Part shown: in pieces, positions 43,045 through 52,404 of the stretch
How positions within the stretch are numbered: position 1 is the stretch's first letter
Layout: each line of letters begins with the position of its first letter
Assembly: GCA_002314875.1 (NCBI GenBank)
Contig: DCHS01000052.1
Coordinates: 236,063 to 300,062 of the forward strand
Source of the DNA: Prevotellaceae bacterium UBA1746
GTDB lineage: Bacteria; Bacteroidota; Bacteroidia; Bacteroidales; Bacteroidaceae
Length of the DNA: 64,000 bases
Direction: 5' to 3'
Notes under the pieces: model-generated
Database searches by the model: none
The model's input: only the letters and a program-made list of their open reading frames with translations
Told to the model about the DNA's origin: nothing
Program-made: the position numbers and the translations under genes

Positions 43045-46000
43045 TTACTTGATGACCTTCTGGCCGTTCTGGATGTAGAGGTTACCCTTAGCGGTAGCAT
43101 TTACACGGCGACCCTGGAGGTCGTAAGCAGGAGCGGTAGTGGTAGTAGCAACACTTTCGATGCCAGTGGTAGTACCTTCACCAGTGAGTTCGAAGGTCTC
43201 AACGATAGCCTCGTTGTATACCTGGCCGTCAATCTTGAAGCTCTTGGGACAGATGTAGAGAGATGCAGTACCAGTAGCGGGCTTGAAGGCACCGATACGA
43301 GCCATTGCCATCTGAGGATTACCACCCTGAGCCTTGATTTCTTCAAAGGTAGCGAAATGGAGGGCAGCGTGATCAGCGTTGATGGTGGTGGTTCCGTAGT
43401 TATCGTAAGAAGCATCGCTCCAAACGATAGCATAAGGTTCGCCACTTTCATCGTAGAGAGCACCGAGAACGCCGAAGTTGCTGATGGCAACGCTGTTAGC
43501 CTTCTTGAATTCTACATCAAGATTGCAGAGGTCATTCTTGGTAGCAGTATTCTCTGCAGAAACGATAACCTTACCACCGAAGATGGTACCTTCAACATTG
43601 TAGGTAGCAATCTGCTTCTTGCTGAATCTAGCATCAAATTCTTCGCCGAGGCTGAAGTAGAGAGTGGGGAAGATGACCTGATAGGTACCGCCTACGAGAG
43701 CGGGCTGGGGGAGATTGATGTCAAGATAAGTCCAATCGTCCCAATCGAAGGTGATGTCTTCGTCGGAGATTTCGCAATAGGGCTGGCCGTCACGGAGAAC
43801 CTGAATCTTTTCATAGGTCAACCAAGACTGGTTGATACCACCTTCGTAGGATACGCGGATAGTAGAAAGAGATTCAACGGTTTCGCCGTCAGCGGGAGTG
43901 ATGGTGAATGCGGGAGAACCGAGGTAGCAGGGATAACTCCAGTTGAAGTAGCTATCTTCATCTTCACTCATGTTACCCTGAACACGGCGACCTTCAGCAT
44001 CAACAGCGATGCAGTTGAGATTAACGGCGCCAGAGGTGGTAGTGAGAACGCTTTCGGGAATAGTAATTACAAAGGTGGTGTTGCTCTTCTTGGTAACAGT
44101 TGCAGGAACAGCGTCGTAGAATGCGCCCTGATTTACTTCAGCAGTCACTTCTGCCACGGGAGCGGTGAAGGTAAGGGTGATCTGACCATCTTCAACGCTT
44201 TCGATGATTGTGCCTTCTGCGGGGCTGAGGTTAGCGAGGGTTGCGTCTGCATAGAAGTAGGGGATGCAAGAACCTGAGAAGGTAGCAGTGTATTGACCGA
44301 TTGCACCAGCATACTGACTTGCTTCATACCAAGAATCTTCTTCGCTTGCGTAGGGGTAGAGATTGAGGGTGTAGGTATGACCTTCGTAGAACTTCTGATC
44401 AGAGTAGAACTTAACCGTCCAGGTACCGTCGTTGTTCTTCTTCTGCATACCAGTGCCAATAATTGCCTCGTCTTCATTAGCCGCATTGTTGTCAACGATA
44501 TTCCAAACGCCATAGGCAACAGCACTGGGCTTGCTGTAAGAAACCGTAAAGGTAGACATAGCGGGAACGCGGCCGAGAGTAGCGCCCTCGAGTTCAGTGC
44601 CTTCATGGCTAAGAACGCTGCTCAAGCCGAAGGGAGCTTCCTTGAGTTCGTAACCGATAATAGTCATCTGAGCATTCTTGGTTTTCGTCATGGGGCGAAT
44701 AGCAAGAACATAGTCGCCTGCTTCAGGAATGTTGAGCTCAACGGTAGTCTGGTCAATTTCCTGGGTCTGAGTTACATCGCGGAGAATTTCAGAAGTACCA
44801 ACGAGAGTAGCATATTCGTTCATGTTCTCATCGGCATATTTCGCAATATAAACCTCATAGTAGTTATCAGAGAGAGTAGCAGTACCCGTAGTGGTGAGGA
44901 GAACCTTTCCTGCGGGGAGACTGTAGATCTTCTTGGTGTAGAGATAACCCGCACCGATGTAGCTAGTCTTTGAGTTAGAGGTCAAAGAGTAGATCCATGC
45001 ATTGTACTTCACTGCATCATAAGCCCACTTAGACTTGCTGGTGCTGGTAACCGTAGCGAATTCGGTTTCAACGAGGTCATCATTGTCATAATCATCATCG
45101 TCGAGGTTGTTGCAAACAGCGTAGGGGAGTTCCTGCTTTGCAAAAGTGGTGATGGTCTTGTCTGCAGCAGTATTGTTTGCTTCCATAGCATCATCAGCAC
45201 CTTCCACCCATGTCTTCAAAGTAACGGTCTGGCCTTCAGCAAAAACAGGAGCAGTCTTAAAGGTATATTCAATACTCTGGCCAGCAGCGATGTTGCTTGC
45301 AACTTCTTCCTTTACGGGAGCAGCATCACCAATCTGGTAGCAAGCGGTGAACTTACCCTTGTTGATACCGAAATTGGCAACATTTACCGTATAGGGAGCG
45401 GTGAGTTCAGCCTGGCCGTGAAGGGTAGAAGCAGACTCGAGGCTATAGTCAGAACTCTTTACGTCGGTCAACTTGATGTTATCGATGAACTTATAAACAG
45501 AAGCTGCACCGGAACCTGCGGTACCATAATCCAAGAAGGCGATGTAAACCGTCTGGCCAACATATTCGCTGAGGTCAACGGTGAACTGACGCCAGGTATA
45601 GTAGTTTTCAGGAATTACCTCAAGGAGTTTGGTGGTGAAAGCAGAAACCTCATTTGTGGTGGTGGAAATCATCACAGCGAGTTTCATGGCCTGTTCTACG
45701 GTCTTACCAGCATTGTAGGAAGCGCTGGCAGCGAGACGGAAGGAAAGGTTGCTCTTTTCTGCAGAAATCTCTGTTGCAGGAGAGATGAACCAGTTGTCGC
45801 TGTTGCCCTTCATGGCATTTGTAGCACCAGTGGTAGAACGGAGAGCATAACTACCGCCTAAGTCATTGATACCGTAATTAGCGGTGTTCTTGAGGATGGC
45901 GTTGGCACTGTAGGTCTGAACGTCGAAACCGCCTTTGTAGGGAAGTTCGGGAACGATGGTCGTCCAACCTTCGGGCAGAGCGCCATTTTCAAAATCTTGA

Positions 46001-46080
46001 TCAAAACTCTGAGCGTTGGCATTGGCAGCGAGAGCCATAGCGCCAATCACGAGCGTTGACTTAAGTAAAGATTTTTTCAT
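43045..46080 (-). CDS. Large secreted protein: cleaved-adhesin-like domain, Ig-like repeats, YDLQGRR tail
   Basis: 1011 aa. Signal peptide (1-23, NANAQ). Residues about 24-205 look like a cleaved-adhesin/choice-of-anchor J jelly-roll (FDQDFENGALPEGWTTI, NSDNWFISPA, VDLSEYVGQTVYIAFLDYG), as found in Porphyromonas gingipain adhesins. A CARDB-like stretch and several Ig-like units follow. The last 170 residues (NFGVLGALYDESGEPYAI..., IGAFKPATGTASLYICPKSFKIDG, GTTTGIES) are shared with the protein at 48262, then YDLQGRRVNATAKGNLYIQNGQK. Likely a surface adhesin; ligand unknown. Confidence 0.72.
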   Translation of the reverse strand: MKKSLLKSTLVIGAMALAANANAQSFDQDFENGALPEGWTTIVPELPYKGGFDVQTYSANAILKNTANYGINDLGGSYALRSTTGATNAMKGNSDNWFISPATEISAEKSNLSFRLAASASYNAGKTVEQAMKLAVMISTTTNEVSAFTTKLLEVIPENYYTWRQFTVDLSEYVGQTVYIAFLDYGTAGSGAASVYKFIDNIKLTDVKSSDYSLESASTLHGQAELTAPYTVNVANFGINKGKFTACYQIGDAAPVKEEVASNIAAGQSIEYTFKTAPVFAEGQTVTLKTWVEGADDAMEANNTAADKTITTFAKQELPYAVCNNLDDDDYDNDDLVETEFATVTSTSKSKWAYDAVKYNAWIYSLTSNSKTSYIGAGYLYTKKIYSLPAGKVLLTTTGTATLSDNYYEVYIAKYADENMNEYATLVGTSEILRDVTQTQEIDQTTVELNIPEAGDYVLAIRPMTKTKNAQMTIIGYELKEAPFGLSSVLSHEGTELEGATLGRVPAMSTFTVSYSKPSAVAYGVWNIVDNNAANEDEAIIGTGMQKKNNDGTWTVKFYSDQKFYEGHTYTLNLYPYASEEDSWYEASQYAGAIGQYTATFSGSCIPYFYADATLANLSPAEGTIIESVEDGQITLTFTAPVAEVTAEVNQGAFYDAVPATVTKKSNTTFVITIPESVLTTTSGAVNLNCIAVDAEGRRVQGNMSEDEDSYFNWSYPCYLGSPAFTITPADGETVESLSTIRVSYEGGINQSWLTYEKIQVLRDGQPYCEISDEDITFDWDDWTYLDINLPQPALVGGTYQVIFPTLYFSLGEEFDARFSKKQIATYNVEGTIFGGKVIVSAENTATKNDLCNLDVEFKKANSVAISNFGVLGALYDESGEPYAIVWSDASYDNYGTTTINADHAALHFATFEEIKAQGGNPQMAMARIGAFKPATGTASLYICPKSFKIDGQVYNEAIVETFELTGEGTTTGIESVATTTTAPAYDLQGRRVNATAKGNLYIQNGQKVIK

Positions 46081-46163
46081 AAGATTTTTCTTTTAGTTAA
46101 TATATTGGTTGTTGTTATTTCTAATGGTTTTATGTGCATTTTGCAAGAACGGTTGTTTTTGCA

Positions 46164-48056
46164 TTAACGCAGCACCTTCTTGCCACCGATGATGTAAAGG
46201 CCGTGAGTGGGATTTTCAACGCGACGGCCCTGGAGATCGTAGCAACCGCTGAGGGGCTGAGAGGAATCTGTGCCTTCAGGATTTAGCTCAACGCTGTTAA
46301 TGCCAACGAGGGTATCTTCGCCAATCTTTGCCTCGATGGTATTGTAAACGCGGCAGTTTTTGGTATTGGTCTCGTCGTAGTCAGCAAGGAAGGCAACAAT
46401 GCGGAGGTAATTGAGATTGTACTTAGTGGGAATCTCGTAGGTAAAGGTCTTGTTAAGATGACCGTCAATGAATTCTGCTTTCTCACCCCAGGTTCCGGTA
46501 AGAGCAGCGCGATAGACATCATAGTGAATGTAGGTCTTGTCCACCTCGCCGTTGCTGAGATACTGGGGAGCGCGAACGCTGTCTTCTACGAGAACAACAT
46601 TGAGACGCATCAAATCCTGCTGTGGCATTTCGTAGAGTTCGTCGGCATCAACGGTGATGCTCAGCAGACGATTCTCGTCAACCGTAGAGTTCAGGTTGAG
46701 GCTGATGAAAGCGGGAAGATGAGCGGCAGAGGTAACGAGTTCTTCGATAGGCTTGCTCTTGTCTGTTCCGAAAACGGGACCGATGGTAGCCGTTCCGCCA
46801 TAACCATAGGCGCCATAGGCAGCGAGATCCGTACGGTCAATCATATTGGCAGGAGCCCAGACATAGGTTCCGCCGTAAAGCCATTCCATGGCAACGTCAT
46901 CAGCCGTCGTCAGTTTGTCTGTGCCAAAACCGGAATGGTGATTGACGCGGATGACCTTGATTTCGGGATCCACCTTTTCAAGCGCTGCAACGACTTTTTC
47001 TTCACCGGCAACGCAGTTTGTACATTGGCCAGTGGTGAAATGTTCGTAGAGGACTTTGCGGGGAACGGAGTCGTTGTAAACCAAATAGTTGATGCTGGCA
47101 GTCTTCTGGCCATTGAAGGAATTTTTCTCGCCATTAGGAGCATCAATGGTTAATGCTACTTTGTGAAGACCTACGACATCGGTCGGCAGTTTTACATTGA
47201 ATTTGCCTTCTGCCATAGGCCCGACAGCCGTTTGCAAATCGCCATCATAGGCCGTCTGGCCGTCATAGGTCATTGTGAGATGGTAGCTCTTCAATTCCTC
47301 AATGCCTGTGTTGGTATAGATTCCCGTGAGGGAGAGTTCGTCATTGGGATGAACGCGGTCTTTTCCTGAGAGCATGGGCGTGCCGATGCTGACGGCATTT
47401 CCTGGAATTCCCGCAGGATTTTCTATCGTGGCGTTGAGGAAAAGATTAGCGGTCTGGCGACGGCTGTTCCACATCAAGGCATCAAGCATATTGCTGAGAA
47501 ATTCGCCTTCTTTCGTGATGACACCCACATAATCAATAATAGGGTCAACGGTAGCCTGCTGCATGATTTCGCTTGTATAGAAATAGCCGATGGGATAATC
47601 GGTTCCCGAACACTTCACGCTGTAACCGATGTAGATCTTCTCATCAGCAGCTATAGTCACGGGTGAATCCAGTGCAACCTCATTCCAGTCATTACCGACG
47701 ACGGGAGTCTCCTGTTCGTAGAGTGGAGTGCCGTTCATCTCCTTCGTCACGATGACTTTTGCTGTTGTTGCCCCGAGAGGAGCGTCTGCGGGATCGAAGA
47801 GGCGGAAAGCAATTTTAGTGATCTGGCATCCTTCGAGGGTGTTGCTCACATTGGCTGGCATTTCGAGGAAAGCAAAATGCTGGGACTCGTAAGCCTTCAC
47901 ACGAAGACCAACAAGGGTATCAGGAGTTGCCGTTTCTGAGGTCGCTCCTTTATAGCCGTAATCATAACTTGTCTTGGTCTCCTGAGCATTTGCTGTGAAG
48001 CAATTTAGCAGAAGGCCGAGTACAGTAGTAATAAGATATACACTATACTGTTTCAT
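46164..48056 (-). CDS. Secreted Omp28-like thioredoxin-fold protein
   Basis: 630 aa. Signal peptide (1-24, TANAQ), N-terminal beta domain (YDYGYKGATSETATPDTLVGLRV; EKIYIGYSVKC), CARDB-like middle (about 225-325), then the Omp28 domain with EHFTTGQCTNCVAG (C345, C348), NHHSGFGTDKL and APANMIDRTD. Tail CYDLQGRRVENPTHGLYIIGGKK. Fourth Omp28-like member of the window. It has its own promoter. Redox or adhesive role unproven. Confidence 0.8.
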   Translation of the reverse strand: MKQYSVYLITTVLGLLLNCFTANAQETKTSYDYGYKGATSETATPDTLVGLRVKAYESQHFAFLEMPANVSNTLEGCQITKIAFRLFDPADAPLGATTAKVIVTKEMNGTPLYEQETPVVGNDWNEVALDSPVTIAADEKIYIGYSVKCSGTDYPIGYFYTSEIMQQATVDPIIDYVGVITKEGEFLSNMLDALMWNSRRQTANLFLNATIENPAGIPGNAVSIGTPMLSGKDRVHPNDELSLTGIYTNTGIEELKSYHLTMTYDGQTAYDGDLQTAVGPMAEGKFNVKLPTDVVGLHKVALTIDAPNGEKNSFNGQKTASINYLVYNDSVPRKVLYEHFTTGQCTNCVAGEEKVVAALEKVDPEIKVIRVNHHSGFGTDKLTTADDVAMEWLYGGTYVWAPANMIDRTDLAAYGAYGYGGTATIGPVFGTDKSKPIEELVTSAAHLPAFISLNLNSTVDENRLLSITVDADELYEMPQQDLMRLNVVLVEDSVRAPQYLSNGEVDKTYIHYDVYRAALTGTWGEKAEFIDGHLNKTFTYEIPTKYNLNYLRIVAFLADYDETNTKNCRVYNTIEAKIGEDTLVGINSVELNPEGTDSSQPLSGCYDLQGRRVENPTHGLYIIGGKKVLR

Positions 48057-48089
48057 ACGCGCGCGTTCCTATTTATATAAAAAGACGCA

Positions 48090-48120
48090 CAAATTTACAC
48101 CTATTCTTCGATAGTGCAAG
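48090..48120 (-). promoter_or_regulatory. Predicted promoter of the Omp28-like gene at 46164-48056
   Basis: Minus-strand -33-like CTTG (48120-48117), 19-bp spacer, -7 TAAATTTG (48097-48090). Leader about 33 nt. Confidence 0.65.
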
Positions 48121-48209
48121 AAATAGAAGGGAATTTTCTTGTTTATTTTGGAAATCCCAAATTTCTGCATGATTTAGAGTGGTTTTTGCCAGATTCAGAT
48201 AACAAAAAC

Positions 48210-48234
48210 AGGCAGATGCAAAAAGCACCTGCCT
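48210..48234 (-). terminator. Terminator of the 856-aa secreted-protein gene
   Basis: AGGCAG-a-TGC-aaaaa-GCA-c-CTGCCT hairpin 27 bp past the stop at 48262, followed on the minus strand by GTTTTTG. It insulates the upstream operon from the next gene. Confidence 0.78.
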
Positions 48235-48261
48235 GCATTAAGTTATCTTAGAGATGAGAAA

Positions 48262-50832
48262 TTACTTCACGATCTTCTGGCCGTTCTGGATGTAGAGCTG
48301 GCCCTTAACGGGAGCATTTACACGACGACCCTGGAGGTCATAAACGGGAGCGATAGTGCTGGTACCAACATTTGCGATACCAGTGGTAGTACCTTCACCA
48401 GCGAGGGTGTAGGTGCGAGTGATGCTTTCTGCGTAAACAACGCCGTCAACCTTGAAGCTCTTAGAGCAGATGTAAACAGTTGCTTCACCAGCAGTGGGCT
48501 GAGCGAAACCACCGATACGCTGCTGAACAAATGGAATGATAGCCTGATCCTTTACGTCTTCGATGCGAACGAAGCGAACAGATGCAACATCATTCTTTAC
48601 GTCGCAAGAACCAGCGAGAGCGCCTGCCTTGTCAACCATTGCGATAGCAACGATTTCACCCTTATCATCGAAAATACCACCGAGGAGACCGAAGTTGGTA
48701 ACTTCAACATTCTTAGCGTTGGTGAATTCTACAGGATATTCGAGGAGGTCATAGAGAGTTGCTGCAGTTTCGGGAAGAACAACTGTACCATTGAATTCGG
48801 GAGCTTCGCCCCATGCAAAGCGGATAGTACCTTCTTCAGTAACATTTTCGCTGTAATAGTTATCGTAGTACCAGTAGGGGATTTCAAGGCTACCATAGGT
48901 ACCACGGTCAACGAACATTGAAGACTCACCTTCAATATAGAGGTCATCGGTACCGTTTTCAATGTAGTAGATGTAGCCACCGTAGTAAACGTTAGTGAAG
49001 TTTACGGAACCGTTTTCGTTCACAGTGAACTTAACCTCAGTAGGATCACTTGCGATAGAGTTACCTAAGCTGGAGAGAACGTAGTAAGACTTTTCGCCCT
49101 GAACATACTTGGTGAGGGTTACATTGTTGTTATCAGCAACATAATCAGAAGCAGAGCCGTCGTTCTTGGTCCAGGAAGTAGTACCAGTTACAGTCCAAAC
49201 TACTTCAGGAGCAATAGCGCGGGTCAATACCATAGAGGTGGTCTGCTGGTAGTCAGTACCATAGTACCAGAGTGACCAGGGAGTGAAGGTGATGGTAGAG
49301 AGGTCATCGCTGATGGTAGCGAAGAAACTGTCATCTGCAGAAGCAGAACCTGCAGCAGAGTACCAACCACCGAAGGTCTGGGTGGGGAAGGTAATGGTCT
49401 TGGTTGCTGCGTCTACAGTACCGGTGAGGCTGCAAGAAGCACCCCAGTCGCTGATGTTGTTGAAAGTAATTGTGTTACCTTCAGCAATAGCAGAACTTGA
49501 GAAGGTGTAATCCATATCCTGATAAGACCAGTCCCAGCTAGAGAGAGCGTCAACGCCCTTCTGTTCGCCGTCCCACAAACCAGCGAGGCTTGCAGCGAGT
49601 TCTTCGTTGGGATCACCAGCTTCGATAGTATAGGTGAAGTGGGTTTCTACATTGTTTTCAAAAGTTTCACCCAAATAGAATGCCTGTTCGGGGATATTCA
49701 AAGTGTAGGTACCAGGAGCGGTGATAGCTTCTTCGAGATGAGCCTTGCTGGCGATAACATTCCAACCAGTCTCGTCGAGACATTCCTCATCAATCATCAT
49801 GTTGAGGTCGTCCTGAGTGATGGTAGCAACAACATTGTTGTCAGCATCGGTAATGGTGAGATCGGTGCCGTCCTGAGAAGAGGGGCAGATGTAAAGCTGA
49901 TCGCAGGTGAACTTGAAGTCCTGGAGACTGGTTACAACACCGGGAGCGGGATCAACGAGAATCTGTGCGGGAGGAGCGATAACCTGATACTCAACATAGC
50001 TTTCTGCGTTTTCTTCCATGTCTTCACCAACATAGAATGCACCTGCGGGGAGGTGGAGGAGATACTTACCGGGAGTGGTAACTTCGGGAACTGAGAAACG
50101 GCACTGGATAGGCATGAAGTCTTCGTTGAGGTCTTCCATATCGATTCCCATCTGGAGTTCGTCCTGAGTTACGGTAGCATAAACAGCACCGAATACATCC
50201 ATGAGGACGAGGTCAGCGCCTTCATTTCCTGAGGGGCTGAAGAAAGAACCGTCATACTTGAGGGTGAAGTCCTTGAGGCTGGTAACATCGCCTGCTGCAG
50301 GAGTTACAACAACAACGGGACCTGCGGGAGCATCGCTTTCGTCAGTGGTGATAGAGATAGACTTAACACCTACCTGATTCTTCTGGCTGTTGAAGGTGTA
50401 CTTAACGGCAACAACGCCTTCTGCTGCATCAAGAGCAACGGTGAAAGGCTGGAAGTCATAAGACTTGTTGTCGGTAGCGGTGAAAGTTTCACCATCAGTA
50501 CTGGTGTTCAGGGTAACGGTCTGAGCCTTGGTGGTCCACTGAACGAGTTCAATAGTAGCGCTGGTGATGTGCGCGCCATTACTGATAGCAACCGTGATAG
50601 GTTCACCCTTGGTTACAGGGCATTCCGTAATTGTGGTAGTCTGGTGATTTGCCTTGCTGAAAGTTACGGTAACATCACCGGAAACAATAGTGCGGGTTGC
50701 ATAGGCAGTACCCCATTCGCCTTCAGCTTCGATAGTGGCCCAGTCGGTCAAATCGAAGGTGTAGGTCTTCTGAGCGAAACCTGCTACACAAGACATCACT
50801 GCAAACAAAGAAAAGAGGAAAAATTTCTTCAT
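48262..50832 (-). CDS. Large secreted repeat protein with YDLQGRR tail
   Basis: 856 aa. Signal peptide (1-20, AGFAQ). N-terminal beta domain (25-180), then two clear internal repeats: residues about 184-290 (TSLKDFTLKYDGSFFSP, VTQDELQMGID, PGKYLLHLPAGAFYVGE) and about 296-400 (TSLQDFKFTCDQLYICP, ITQDDLNMMID, PGTYTLNIPEQAFYLGE). A central glycine/tyrosine-rich beta region follows. The final 170 residues match the module at the end of the 1011-aa protein (NFGLLGGIFDDKGEIVAI, VYICSKSFKVDG, GTTTGIAN), ending YDLQGRRVNAPVKGQLYIQNGQK. Function unknown; probably surface-exposed. Confidence 0.72.
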   Translation of the reverse strand: MKKFFLFSLFAVMSCVAGFAQKTYTFDLTDWATIEAEGEWGTAYATRTIVSGDVTVTFSKANHQTTTITECPVTKGEPITVAISNGAHITSATIELVQWTTKAQTVTLNTSTDGETFTATDNKSYDFQPFTVALDAAEGVVAVKYTFNSQKNQVGVKSISITTDESDAPAGPVVVVTPAAGDVTSLKDFTLKYDGSFFSPSGNEGADLVLMDVFGAVYATVTQDELQMGIDMEDLNEDFMPIQCRFSVPEVTTPGKYLLHLPAGAFYVGEDMEENAESYVEYQVIAPPAQILVDPAPGVVTSLQDFKFTCDQLYICPSSQDGTDLTITDADNNVVATITQDDLNMMIDEECLDETGWNVIASKAHLEEAITAPGTYTLNIPEQAFYLGETFENNVETHFTYTIEAGDPNEELAASLAGLWDGEQKGVDALSSWDWSYQDMDYTFSSSAIAEGNTITFNNISDWGASCSLTGTVDAATKTITFPTQTFGGWYSAAGSASADDSFFATISDDLSTITFTPWSLWYYGTDYQQTTSMVLTRAIAPEVVWTVTGTTSWTKNDGSASDYVADNNNVTLTKYVQGEKSYYVLSSLGNSIASDPTEVKFTVNENGSVNFTNVYYGGYIYYIENGTDDLYIEGESSMFVDRGTYGSLEIPYWYYDNYYSENVTEEGTIRFAWGEAPEFNGTVVLPETAATLYDLLEYPVEFTNAKNVEVTNFGLLGGIFDDKGEIVAIAMVDKAGALAGSCDVKNDVASVRFVRIEDVKDQAIIPFVQQRIGGFAQPTAGEATVYICSKSFKVDGVVYAESITRTYTLAGEGTTTGIANVGTSTIAPVYDLQGRRVNAPVKGQLYIQNGQKIVK

Positions 50833-50867
50833 TTTGTTTTAGGTTTTAAAGTTAATAATAGAATTGG

Positions 50868-52397
50868 TTATTTGATAATCTTATTTCCATTAAGGATTAC
50901 AACACCCTTTGCGCCGTCAGTTGCGCGCTGGCCGGAAAGGGAATAGGAAACAGCATTCTGCTTTCCCTTTTCAAGAGAAGAAATGCCATTGGTGCCGTCC
51001 GTATTATAAATAGCGGTGAGATAGCTGCTATAATCATAGCCGTCCTTGGTCTCGAGGTTATGGAGCGTAACAACGATGTTATATTGTGACTTCATATTCT
51101 CGGGAACGGGCACTGTCAGTGCGAGGCCACCGTCCACTTCTTCGGACTCAATATCAGCGAGAGGAACGACAATTTCCTCTTCAGGACTCTTGAAAGAAAC
51201 TCCATCATATTCAAGCATGTCGTTTCCGGTAAACCAGATTTCAATGGTCTTGCGGTTATTCAGTTTGCTTCCGGAAATCGGATCAAACTCTGAGGAAACA
51301 TCGCCTTTTAAAGACACATAGTCAAGACGATACCAGAAAGAACCGAGGCTGCCTTGAGCGGGGCTGTAAGCATAATTTCCGTCTTCATCGCGAACACCCA
51401 TCAAACCGAAGTCGATGACATCGTATGTTCCCAAAGTAAGCATATCGCGGAGAGCGCGACGCTTGCCGGAGAGGTCAACGGTTAGGCTATTCTTGTCGAT
51501 GCTATATGGAATATTTTCTACATAGTAGCCACCATCTTCGCTGTTATTTACATCACCGAAACGAATCTGGGCAATCGGCTGGTATTTCTCTGTGGTATTG
51601 ATATTTCCGCTGAATGCGAACTGGAGCTTTCCGTGAGGATCTTCGGCGGTATAATAAGAGAGGAAAGGCTGGTCAAGGTTGACGGTTTCCTTCAATGCGA
51701 TAGGCTTTTTGCCAATCTTGAGTTTCGCGGTCAGTGAACCATCGGTTCCATAGAAGAAAGTCTCGTCTTCCTGCAGACATATACCGTCGAGGGTCACTTC
51801 AAATTCGTCGCCAGGCTGAACGAGACCGGCATCCATCCAGTCAAAGAGGATGTGACCCAATTCAAAGTAGATGTAGTTGTTGTTGGAGAGAATTCGCAGT
51901 GATTCCGTCTGGTCTTTGCAGGAAAGAGTAGCTTCGCTGACATTCACAGGAACATTGAAGCGGAAAGAAAGCTGGCCGACACCACTGACAACGAAGGAAG
52001 AACCTTCAGCAGGTTCAATGTCTAGGATTTTGATGGCAAGGCCTTCTTCCATCGTGAGGGTAAAATCGAAAGCATTAGTGTTGAGGACTTCCGTGAAGAC
52101 ATACACGGGAACGCCTGCCTTTACAGCATAGCTGACAATACGGGGATTTACGTTAATCGTTGTTCCTATTATTCTCTTTCCGCCGTCTTTTGAAGAAGAT
52201 AAATAAACACTGTTGTGGGTCGTAGAGGTAATGGTGAGGGTTCCGTCCGTGGTAGCGGTAAAGGTTCCCCATGAGTCATCCCATGCAGCGACGGAATAGG
52301 TCTTGTTCAATTCCATATCGCCCCATTCCTCAGCCATTGCCGACTGGGAGAGGAGTCCTACCATTAAAGTTAAAAAGAGTCTGAATATTGTTTTCAT
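50868..52397 (-). CDS. Secreted beta-rich protein with degenerate YSLSGQR tail
   Basis: 509 aa. Signal peptide (1-22, SAMAE). Residues 25-120 form a beta domain with DDSWGTFTATTDGTLTIT, and about 125-235 an SbsA-like Ig unit (ILDIEPAEGSSFVVSGVGQLSFRFN). The remainder is beta-rich with VIDFGLMGVRDEDGNYAY. The tail is SYSLSGQRATDGAKGVVILNGNKIIK, the most divergent tail of the set but still recognisable. 7 bp after the 1219-aa gene and 35 bp before the next, so co-transcribed. No enzymatic motif. Confidence 0.65.
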   Translation of the reverse strand: MKTIFRLFLTLMVGLLSQSAMAEEWGDMELNKTYSVAAWDDSWGTFTATTDGTLTITSTTHNSVYLSSSKDGGKRIIGTTINVNPRIVSYAVKAGVPVYVFTEVLNTNAFDFTLTMEEGLAIKILDIEPAEGSSFVVSGVGQLSFRFNVPVNVSEATLSCKDQTESLRILSNNNYIYFELGHILFDWMDAGLVQPGDEFEVTLDGICLQEDETFFYGTDGSLTAKLKIGKKPIALKETVNLDQPFLSYYTAEDPHGKLQFAFSGNINTTEKYQPIAQIRFGDVNNSEDGGYYVENIPYSIDKNSLTVDLSGKRRALRDMLTLGTYDVIDFGLMGVRDEDGNYAYSPAQGSLGSFWYRLDYVSLKGDVSSEFDPISGSKLNNRKTIEIWFTGNDMLEYDGVSFKSPEEEIVVPLADIESEEVDGGLALTVPVPENMKSQYNIVVTLHNLETKDGYDYSSYLTAIYNTDGTNGISSLEKGKQNAVSYSLSGQRATDGAKGVVILNGNKIIK

Positions 52398-52404
52398 GTT
52401 GTAA

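Noticed and set aside
43000..44277. 425-codon open frame antisense to the 1011-aa secreted protein
   Set aside because: It is a shadow of the repetitive secreted-protein gene; it is serine-rich with no signal peptide or promoter.
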